Of a stretch of DNA of 31,050 nucleotides, positions 8,965 to 17,215 are shown in pieces. The DNA lies in assembly GCA_027596035.1 (NCBI GenBank), contig JADGJA010000199.1, positions 1-31,050 of the forward strand, read 5' to 3'. Below the pieces are notes generated by a model, which worked only from the letters and a program-made list of their open reading frames with translations, ran no database searches and was not told the DNA's origin. Made by a program: the position numbers and the translations under genes. The DNA comes from Thoreauomyces humboldtii (taxonomy: Eukaryota > Chytridiomycota > Chytridiomycetes > Spizellomycetales > Powellomycetaceae). Position 1 is the stretch's first letter, and the number at the start of each line of letters is the position of its first letter.

Positions 8965-11102
8965 CCGACCAACCAACTCCGCCACCTCCCACCTATGGAA
9001 ACGAGAAGAACCTTTCGGCTCAAACCCTCCACGAGCACAGAGGTCTCGCAGCCGACGGCTCCATCGCCAAAACCGGCTACGGTGCGGAGCCGGAGCGCAT
9101 ACCCTACGAGGGTTCCTTCTTCGATACCACCCTTCCGCGCATCGGGGGAGCCGTGCCTCTGGCTGCCTGGTTCATCGTCGTGAACGAATTCTGCGAGCGT
9201 TTCGCCTACTATGGCGGTTCCGCCGTGTTCCAGAACTATATCGCAAAGGATGCTGACAACCAAGGCGGCGAGTTCGGTGGTGTCGGAAAGGGCCAAGCCA
9301 CTGCCACCGCCATGAGCAACCTCTTCACCTTCCTCTGTTACCTTACCCCGCTTTTTGGAGCCATCGTCGCCGACCAGTGGCTCGGCAAGTTCCGAACGAT
9401 TCTTACTTTCTCCTGCATATATCTGGTCGGGTTTGTGATCCTCACCGCCACGGCTGTACCGACGGGCCATCTGGACGATGGAGCTCCCATCTACGGCGCC
9501 GCCGCTTTCCCTGGCTATGTGGCCGCAATCATCATCATCGGCCTAGGCACAGGCGGCATCAAGTCAGTGGTGTCGCCGATGTGTGCGGACCAGGTTCCAA
9601 CCGAATCGTACACCGTCGTCAAGGGCGGAAAGACATATATCGTCGACGTACGTGTCACGGCGCCCTCCTTGATGCTGCGTTTCCAATCTCTAACCTGCGT
9701 TCCTGCTCCAATTCTACAGCCCGACATGACCACGCAACATTTGTACAACTGGTTTTACTGGGCAATCAACGTCGGCGCCATGATCGGCCAGCTCATCTGC
9801 ACGCACCTTGAAAAGTCTGCCTTCTGGAAGGCGTACCTGTTACCCGCCTGCATGTTCGTGCTCAGCATCTGCATCTTCCTGGCCGGTCACAAGAAGTACA
9901 GGCACGTCAAACCGGAAGGGAGCATCATCGTCGAATCGTTCAAGTGTATCGTCTATGCCGTCAAGAGAAAGAGGGCAGCACCGAACGCGCCAGTTCAGGC
10001 ACCCGGAGGCAACCAGGACGAGGTGTCCTTCAAGTTCTTGAGTTGGGCAGAGCCTTACGCCGGAGAGCCGGAAGGAGAAGTGGCAAAGCGACCCTGGGCT
10101 GCCGACTTTCCTGCGGAACTGAGGCAGACCCTAAAAGCTTGCAGCATCTTCCCGCTGATGTCGTTGTACTGGTGAGTTGCGCGGGACAGCTTTCCAGAAC
10201 GAAGTCCGGCTTCTAACAGACTCCTCGTGGAACAGGGTTGCCTACAACCAGATGACCAACAACTTGGTCTCCCAGGCCGGTCAGATGCACCTCCCCGGCT
10301 GGATCACCAACGACGTCGTTTCCATCTTGGATCCGATCGCTCTCGGTATGTTCGCATAACGTCAACGTTCGTCTGAGTAGTCAAAATATTCATTGCTCCT
10401 TTCCTCTGCGACCAAAGTCATCATGATCCCTATCTTTGACATGGGCATCTTCCCACTTCTCCACCGTATGAACGTCGATTTCGGTTATATCAAGCGAATA
10501 TCCTTCGGATTCATCTTGGGCGGCTTATCCATGGCGTACGCTGCTATCGTCCAGCATCTGATCTACTCCCGCGGTCCCTACTACGATTACAGCACTGCGA
10601 CGGAGGACCAGCAGTTGGACAACAACCACATCTCGGTTTACATCCAGTTCCCAGCTTATATCATCATGGCTCTTTCAGAAAGTAAGTAGCGAGGGTAGCA
10701 TCGTACGATCCCATCAGACTCGTCTTTCTGACTCCGCTTTTTTCGTCAGTCTTCGCATCCATCGGCTCCCTCGAGTACTCCTACACACATGCTCCCAAGC
10801 GGATGAAGTGCCTCATCTCGGCGCTCTCCCTGCTCCCCAACGCGGTGGCGTCCTTGATCGGGATCTTCCTGTCGCCCGTCGCCGTGAACCCGTCCCTGGT
10901 GTGGCTGTACACGGGCATCGCCGTCGCAGCCGCCGTCAGCGGCGTGATCTTCTGGTTCCTGTTCCGAAAGTTCGACGAACAGGACAAGGTCCTCAAGCGG
11001 GTGGCGAGGAACGCCGAAGAGGAGCAGAACGGCAGGGGCCCTGCCGCCGTTCAGAGGGAGGAGAGCGAGGCCGAGGCGCAGGATCGCCTGAACGTTCGGT
11101 AG
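8961..11102 (+). CDS. PTR2: Proton-coupled oligopeptide transporter (POT/PTR2 family)
   Basis: Plasma-membrane symporter that imports di- and tripeptides with protons. Five exons: 8961-9647, 9720-10171, 10236-10345, 10418-10681, 10750-11102; 621 residues, the usual fungal length. The E-x-x-E-R motif stands in NEFCERFAYYGG, followed by GTGGIKSVVSPMCADQ and the PTR2 signature region NWFYWAINVGAMIGQL. About twelve hydrophobic helices are visible with a large cytosolic loop between the halves (about residues 330-385) and hydrophilic, charged ends. The first intron is 72 nt, in frame and stop-free, but family alignment (TYIVD joined to PDMTTQHLYNWF) shows it is an intron. I chose the ATG at 8961, which has G at -3, because no upstream in-frame ATG is seen nearby. 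Followed on the same strand by a DHA2 transporter. Confidence 0.95.
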
Positions 11103-11639
11103 ACGGTGGACTTGCTTCTGCTTTCCCTTTTTTTCAGTTTTTGAACTGCTATGTACAAAGATTTGACTTTACCTCCTCGTGAGCTGATCGGAAGCGTGCG
11201 CGTTCCATAAATCGAAGATGTTCTCATCTATAAGCAGATCGGGCAACCATCTTTCCCAGCTCCTTTTCGCGACGCGGGACCTGGTGGAGCAGCGTCATAG
11301 TCTCCCTCGGACTCGGACTCTCGGAGGGGAAGGACTTCCGCCCTGCCGCAACGCATCTGTACAGTAATCCAAAACAAAACAGGAAAGGAAAACGGAAGAC
11401 ACCCGCAAAGCTCCCCCTCGCACTTCCGAATCCTCCGAGCCACCTTTACGGCCTTCGGGTGGGATTGCGAACGTGTCGAATTTTTCCCAATTTTCCTTAC
11501 CTCACACCCCCACCTCCCAACTCCTTGCCTTCCAAGTCCGAGTTCCGAGAGAAAGTGAAAGGTCCACAAGGCTCTATAAAGATTCCATGTCCTTCACCTC
11601 CACCCGCACCTCCAATCGCACGCCCAATTAATCGCAAAA
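11103..11639. other. Intergenic region PTR2 to DHA2 transporter
   Basis: The 537 bases hold the PTR2 3' UTR and the DHA2 promoter, including a TATA box at 11575. The last 100 bases are rich in CCACCT-type pyrimidine blocks. I see no further gene. Confidence 0.5.
11575..11580 (+). promoter_or_regulatory. TATA box of the DHA2 transporter gene
   Basis: TATAAA lies 65 bases upstream of the ATG at 11640, in GCTCTATAAAGATT. A TATA-type promoter is common for inducible transporter genes. Confidence 0.55.
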
Positions 11640-13531
11640 ATGGATGCTTCGAGAACCGAACAACAGCCCGCCATGACCGAAAAGGCTCCATCATCTGAAA
11701 CGCTCGCCGTCCCCGAAAGCATAGCCGGAGCGCAACCAGGATCTGCCATCTCCGACAAGGACACGCCCACAAAGGACGCTTCCACCGGAAAGTTCGCAAT
11801 GGAACCTTCCGATGTCGAGACCTCCCAGCCGGACGGCCGAGCCCCCGGACAACATGCCAAGGGCGTGGTGCGAGTCCCACTCAGGCCGCTCCCGTTCTTC
11901 CTCGTCTTCGTTTCGCTCTGTCTGTCGCTGTTCCTGGCAGCGCTCGATCAAACCATCGTGTCCACCGCCGTCCCCAAGATTTCCGCTCAATTCCAAGCTT
12001 TCGACCAGAGCGCGTGGATCGGCATCGGATACCTCCTGACCGCCACAGCCCTGTCTCCTACCTGGGGTAAGCTACCTTCGTTGTTACGAGATCATCCACC
12101 AACCCGTATCTGACTACCGACTCTCCCTACAGGAAAGCTTGCCGACATCTTCGGACGCAAAGCGTCCTTCATCGCTGCCATCGTCATCTTTGAGATCGGC
12201 TCCGCCGTTTGCGGAGCAGCGCAAAACATGCCTATGCTTGTCATCGGGCGCGCGATCGCAGGAGCCGGTGGAGGTGGTCTGTTTTCCCTGATTCTCATCA
12301 TCATCAGCGATCTCGTCACATTCGAGGACCGAGGCAAATACCAGGGGATCCTGGGCGGAGTCTTCGGCATCGCGTCGGTCGTCGGTCCGCTGCTGGGCGG
12401 CGTGTTCACAGATGCCGGCTCTGGCGGATGGCGTTGGTGCTTCTTCATCAACCTCCCTCTCGGAGCCATAGCCGTCGGTGTGATTCTGCTCGTGCTCCAC
12501 ATGCCCGACACGACTGGCTCGTTGAAGGAGAAACTCGGTCGCATCGACTACCTCGGCACCTTCTTTCTCCTTGCTACCATCATCTTCCTTCTCGTTCCCC
12601 TCGAATTCGGCGGAACGAAGTGGGCTTGGACGGAGGCCAAGACTATCGTCTTGTTCGTACTGGGTGCAGTCAGCTTGATCGCGTTCATCTTCGTCGAGCT
12701 GCGCGTCGCCAAGGAACCAATCATCCCTGCGGCATTGTTCGAGTCTGCGAGTGTCACGTGCATCATCATCCTCTCGTTCTTCATCGGTGCCAGCTTCTTC
12801 GCGCTGGTCTACTATGTCAGCGATTACTTCCAAGGTAAGACTCCGACACCTGTTGTCCTCTTAACCATTTCTGGACCTGACACTGGGTTTCTTGCACAGT
12901 GGTCAACAACTCCTCAGCCACCCAAGCCGGAATCAGCTCCATCCCTCTCATTCTGGCCGTCTCGTTGCTCTCCATCTTCGCCGGCCAGGTGATCTCAAGG
13001 GCGGGAGTTTACGTCCCATTCTTCTGGATCGGCGGCATCCTCCTCACGATCGGTTCGGGCCTGATGACGACGCTCTCCTCTACGTCCAACAACGGAGAAA
13101 AGATCGGATACCTGATCATCGCCGGCGCCGGCGTCGGCTGTCTCGTGCAAACCAAGGTGATCGGCGTCCAGGCGTCCGTCGACATCAAGCGGATCGCGAT
13201 CGCCACGGCAGTGACGAACTTTGCGCAGACGCTCGGTGGAACGTTCGGCGTGGCCATTGTTGGCACCGTCTTCAACAACGAGCTGCGCAAGCAACTCGAG
13301 ATCGACTCGCCCGGAGGTCCTTCGTTCGACGACGTGCAGAGGAACATCGGAGAGATCAAGACCCAGTACCCCGACAGCGCTGCTCAGGTCGAGCAGGCCC
13401 TCACGAAGACACTCCAGACCGTCTTCATCGTGACGACCGTCTTTGCGGGAATGATCGTCGTCCTCGCCGCCGGAATCCGTCAGAAGAGGTTCCGTGGAGG
13501 ACCGAAGCCGGCACCTGTTGCGGCCGAGTAG
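11640..13531 (+). CDS. MFS transporter, DHA2 (14-TM drug:H+ antiporter) family
   Basis: Major facilitator of the 14-helix drug:proton antiporter family, expected in the plasma or vacuolar membrane; fungal relatives export toxic compounds or handle basic amino acids and siderophores, so the substrate cannot be named. Three exons: 11640-12066, 12133-12834, 12900-13531; 586 residues. A hydrophilic N-terminal tail of about 80 residues precedes the membrane part. Family motifs are clear: LDQTIVSTAVPKI in helix 1 (motif D1), GKLADIFGRK in loop 2-3 (motif A), GRAIAGAGGGG (motif B region) and GVFGIASVVGPLLGGVF (motif C, antiporter). The C-terminus is short and basic. The TATA box is 65 bases upstream. 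The gene converges with an unknown ORF 267 bases downstream. Confidence 0.94.
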
Positions 13532-13798
13532 TAGTGTACCCTCATCCCAACCCCCTTCTTTTTGGATCTGTTTCCCTTCTTCTTGACTGTTACCAATAAC
13601 ATTTTTAAGTTACGTCGAGAATACTCTCAGCATCAGGATGCAAGCCTTTCCGTAAGGTCTCCCCGCAGTGTTCTGGTTCATCTGCTTCAGCGAGCCTCCA
13701 ACCAGGAGTGTAATCATTATATAAGCTCCAAAAAGTATAGTAGTGTGACAGAAAGAATATTCATAGAGTACGGCAGTATCAATAGCGTCAGCGGCGGG
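13532..13798. other. Intergenic region between convergent DHA2 and unknown ORF
   Basis: The 267 bases hold both 3' ends. An AT-rich patch near 13710-13765 is the likely polyadenylation zone. I see no gene. Confidence 0.4.
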
Positions 13799-14746
13799 TC
13801 ACGTCGCCGTCCGATTCTCGTGCTCGACAGGATGCGTACACTGCTTGAAGGGCAAGCTCTCCTCGTCTCCAAGGACAACGTCGGGCTCAGGACCTGGTTC
13901 CATTCCTCTTGGCCTAGGAGCCGGGTCGAGGACCACGCGCTTCTTCCAAGCGGGCATCGTCGGGGACGAGGAAGCGAGGACGAAGGAACTCTCAGAGACA
14001 AGACTCGGAGCGGAAGCTCGCAGGAAGCTCATGGCGCTCTGCTGCGGGGTCAACGGATGGTAGGTCGCGGACGGCGTCATGTCGAGGGGCGGTGGAGCGA
14101 TGGGAGCGAGGACCTCGAGCTCGGCACGTTGGTCCGACGTGGCCCACATGGTCTCCCTCACGTAGACGCACGGTACGGCCGACGTCCACGACCCTCCTCC
14201 CGCCGATCCGACCAGCACGAGGTCCATGACGTACAGCCCTCCCGCGCGGAGACAGGCGGCGACCTTGATGATCCTCTGTTGGAGTCGCTCCTCCTCCTCT
14301 CCGTCCTCCCCCATCACGTCCCGCATCGTCATCTCGTCGGCTCCCAGTCCGCCCAAAGCCCGGGAGTACTTTGACTGCAGCCGTTCCGCCATGCGGAGAG
14401 CGTCGGCGGGGGCGGCGGCGAGGTCGAAGAAAGGGAGGAGTTCGGTGAAGTTGTACATCCTTCGCACCAGCTCTCCGCTCGCGATCACGTCGGGTCGCAG
14501 GAACCCCGGTGGGAGACGGCGCGCTCCTTGCACGGCGCAGGCGTACATAGCGCCCGAGGGTCGTGTGGGCAGCATGGCGGCCGCGAAGGAGCTCGAGAGC
14601 TCGTCGGCGGTGAACGTGTGGCCGTCACGGGTGGCGGTCATGAAGAAGTCGTCGAGAGCGGACGGAGTGCTGATGTCGCGAATCTCGGTGAGGAGATCTC
14701 TTTGCTTTGTGGTTGGAGAGGCAGCATTGGTGGGGAGAAGGAACAT
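13799..14746 (-). CDS. Hypothetical protein, 315 residues, no recognised family
   Basis: I do not recognise this protein. It is a single uninterrupted minus-strand frame in GC-biased, coding-like sequence. The middle is helical and charged, with alternating hydrophobic positions (LLTEIRDIST, FFDLAAAPADALRMAERLQ, EEEERLQQRIIKVAACL). The last 110 residues are Pro/Ser-rich and look disordered. It starts MFLLPTNAAS, which resembles the end of a signal peptide. An upstream minus-strand ATG at 14814, joined by a possible 38-nt intron (GTGTCG to ATCAG, 14799-14762), would give MARTTVTILTMFLLPTNAAS, a much better signal peptide. Such an intron would be shorter than any other here, so I list the shorter form. 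Neighbours are a DHA2 transporter and a secreted protein. Confidence 0.6.
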   Translation of the reverse strand: MFLLPTNAASPTTKQRDLLTEIRDISTPSALDDFFMTATRDGHTFTADELSSSFAAAMLPTRPSGAMYACAVQGARRLPPGFLRPDVIASGELVRRMYNFTELLPFFDLAAAPADALRMAERLQSKYSRALGGLGADEMTMRDVMGEDGEEEERLQQRIIKVAACLRAGGLYVMDLVLVGSAGGGSWTSAVPCVYVRETMWATSDQRAELEVLAPIAPPPLDMTPSATYHPLTPQQSAMSFLRASAPSLVSESSFVLASSSPTMPAWKKRVVLDPAPRPRGMEPGPEPDVVLGDEESLPFKQCTHPVEHENRTAT

Positions 14747-15019
14747 TGTCAGGATGGTGACCTGATACAGGCAGATTGCAGTCAGATGAGAAACGACACT
14801 GTGGTCCTGGCCATGAGAGCAGCGAGACAGAGCATTGGGAGAGACCGCAGTGTTTGGACTTGGACAGCGTTCGCGATCACGTCAGCATGTGACTCATCTC
14901 CGACGCCTTCTGATGATGACTGAGGAGCCCCTGATGCCTTTAGACCCAGACAGTACATTTTACAGAAGAATAAAAAATGAAAAAGAAGAGATACATTTCA
15001 TGAAATGCATAAATAGCGT
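14747..15019. other. Intergenic region upstream of the 315-residue ORF
   Basis: The 273 bases hold the promoter of the unknown minus-strand ORF and the 3' end of the next minus-strand gene. An A-rich stretch near 14960-15010 may carry the polyadenylation signal of the secreted-protein gene. The only possible coding part is the short alternative first exon described for the 315-residue ORF. Confidence 0.4.
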
Positions 15020-15777
15020 TCAGATGGACACTCGAGTTCCTAGCACCTTGCCAGGGGCAAGATCCCAGTCACACAGGTTGCAAATGGGCGGACCAGGCAG
15101 TCCGTTGTTGAGCACGGCAAAGTCCGAGTTGACATGCATGAGCTCAGAGCACAGGTTGAGCGACGTGTCCGAAGAAGTGGGAATCCGAATAGCCGTGCAG
15201 TTCTTCTGGAAAAAGGCAAGGAAGCTCAAAGCGGTTAGCTCGAACGACCGTCTAGAAACTTTCATGCCGACTACCGACCGTCGCGAACGAGGTCGACCCA
15301 GTAAGATACGCGGTAACGTCAGAATCAGGGTCCACGTCAAGACCCTGGATCAGCAGAGTGTTGTTCTCGCCTCCGGCGTGTGTATCATTGCCCAGCAAAA
15401 TGCCTTTAGGATAACATTTCAGGCTGACTGCAGTGCGTCGTCGGATCAAACAGATGGATTTCCAATCAGGAGAGCGGACTAAATGAGGTGAGGTCTTCAT
15501 GTTTAGACGTACCCGAATCCCACACGAAAACCGGAACTTCGGGTTCGGGCGAAGACCAAAGCAAACGTGCACAAGCGCATGCCGTTGGAAAAACCTTTCC
15601 CCAAGCAGCGTGAAACTTTAGGTCCCCGGTGCCGACAGCATCGTAGCCAGAAGAAAGATGCCAGAAAGGGAATCCCTCCGATGTACAGGTGAAGTTGTCG
15701 TCCCTTCCATACAGGGGTGAGGACCGGACGCCTGTGGTGAAAAGAGCCGCTGCAAGGAGAACAAGGATGGAGACCAT
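15020..15777 (-). CDS. Small secreted cysteine-containing protein
   Basis: Three exons on the minus strand: 15777-15513, 15427-15279, 15205-15020; 199 residues. The N-terminus is a textbook signal peptide (MVSILVLLAAALFTTGVRS, likely cut near residue 19). The mature part has about eight cysteines and four N-glycosylation sequons (NFT, NDT, NNT, NCT) and no second membrane segment, so it should be a secreted or cell-wall glycoprotein with disulfides. The family is unknown to me; small cysteine-containing secreted proteins are frequent in fungi that colonise hosts, but nothing here proves such a role. The second intron uses a non-consensus GTCGGT donor, the only one that keeps frame with the NCTAIRIP exon; treat that junction as provisional. 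Confidence 0.72.
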
Positions 15778-16074
15778 GGTTGCACACGCTGGTCAAAATG
15801 AGGTGAAGTGACAATTGCCAGTTGTTACAAAGGCTCGTTGGAAGAACGCCCTTCGCGCACTCTCGCGCACGAAATCAACAGACGCGGCGTTAACGCGCCA
15901 AAACCTCAAGCAGACCGAATCAGATGCTGCGCCACAGGGTCGACATTTTTGAACGGCAAAGAGCGCGTTAGTCACTCCCCCAATGCAACCCCCTCCGTAG
16001 AGTCGTAGACCGTTGATGGACATCCCTTTGACCCTTTAGAGTATCTTCGCAGCTCAGACTGTCATTAGAGCAAT
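15778..16074. other. Divergent promoter region between two orphan genes
   Basis: The 297 bases separate the secreted-protein gene (-) from the MGNCASSC gene (+). No TATA box is obvious. I see no gene in it. Confidence 0.4.
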
Positions 16075-16943
16075 ATGGGCAACTGCGCGTCCTCCTGCGG
16101 GACGAATGGCAAACACTGTACGTTGGCCACACCTGAGCGTAACGGTCCTGTTACCATCGAGTGGTGCTCTGATGACCTCTTCGTTAGTCAGCCTCGACGA
16201 AGCATCGATATCTTGCGGGGGAGAGAACACAAGCTTGCATTTTCCCGGCGGAGACGACCTGGACGTTAGATCTCAAGGAGGAAGCAGTCATATTCTGAAG
16301 CTCAGTTCGTTGTTGAGCAGTCCTGACCCTGCAACCCCAACCCAATGGAAATCCGTCCAATCGCTAGCGCGGTTGAGCGATGCTGGCTTTCAAAGACTGA
16401 GGAATCGCGACTTGACGTTGACGATAGACTATAGTGAGGACCTGTCCACCGAGATGGTCTTCAAGGCCTCCGGACAGCCGCCGAAAGGACTCGTCTTCAT
16501 CATAGCCGACAGCGCGGGTGAGAGAGACCACCACCGGCTTGACAATTTATCGCAGTCTCGGGGCTGCGTCTCACTCTACTGGTTACACTCTCCTAGCGGA
16601 CCTACAAAGCCTAATGAGCCGGGGTAGCGAATTCTTCTTGCCGGTGCGTGCTCAGACGCGCGGGAAGACGGAAGAGGAGTTACGCCGGACCGGGCGGGCT
16701 GACTGGGCGGGGCTTCCATTGCAGGACAACCCAATACCGAACGTCTTTGCGCCAGACCTTGTGCTCAAAGAGCATTCTGAGGACTACAATTACTATACGT
16801 GGAACTGGGAATATGCAGCTCCAATGCCAACGGAACTGGGTTCCGTCAAAAGCGAGCTTTTACCTCCAACTGGAGGATGGAAGAACTTCTGCTGCGTGAG
16901 CAATCACCTGTTTTGCTCCCCGATGTGTATGAGCAAGGCTTAA
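16075..16943 (+). CDS. Orphan protein with myristoylation/palmitoylation-type N-terminus
   Basis: I do not recognise the family. Three exons: 16075-16117, 16188-16517, 16597-16943, phases 1 and 1, giving 239 residues. The start MGNCASSC matches the N-myristoylation pattern (Gly2, Ser6), with Cys4 and Cys8 placed for palmitoylation, so the protein is probably tethered to the cytosolic face of a membrane. The middle has a soluble domain with strand-like segments (LTLTIDYSED, TEMVFKASG, GLVFIIADSA). The third exon has aromatic-rich DYNYYTWNWEY and ends in a Cys-rich tail (NFCCVSNHLFCSPMCMSKA). No transmembrane helix is seen. The second acceptor (CTCCTAG) was chosen because the earlier ATCGCAG acceptor breaks the frame. 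Function unknown; the lipidation is inference from the motif. Confidence 0.65.
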
Positions 16944-17215
16944 CCAGCGATAGCGCTGATTGTTTTTGATAGCTCGGAGAGTACGACGCTGCCAGCAAAC
17001 ACTTCAGAGCGATCATGATCTTCGAATTCTTTGTTTCCTGTAAGAGAAAATGCGTCTTACGATAACGCGGATCCTCTGACTGCTCATTAATATATCACTT
17101 TGCATAACAAGCGGTTGTCACGCCGGTAGCACGACAAAGTAGTCAGAGCTTTGTTCTGGTAGAACCGACATCCCGTCGGACCTCTCTACTACCATTGGAG
17201 CCGTCTCCACTGTCG
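16944..17215. other. Intergenic region upstream of the ArfGAP gene
   Basis: The 272 bases hold a 3' UTR and the ArfGAP promoter. The ArfGAP frame stays open back to about 17108 but has no ATG before 17216. AT-rich sequence near 17085-17105 is the only compositional feature. Confidence 0.4.

Noticed and set aside
8850..9470. 206-residue minus-strand frame antisense to PTR2
   Set aside because: It mirrors PTR2 exon 1 and its leader; no recognisable motif.
12114..12833. 239-residue minus-strand frame antisense to the DHA2 transporter
   Set aside because: The acidic composition is the complement of membrane-helix codons, a common shadow effect.
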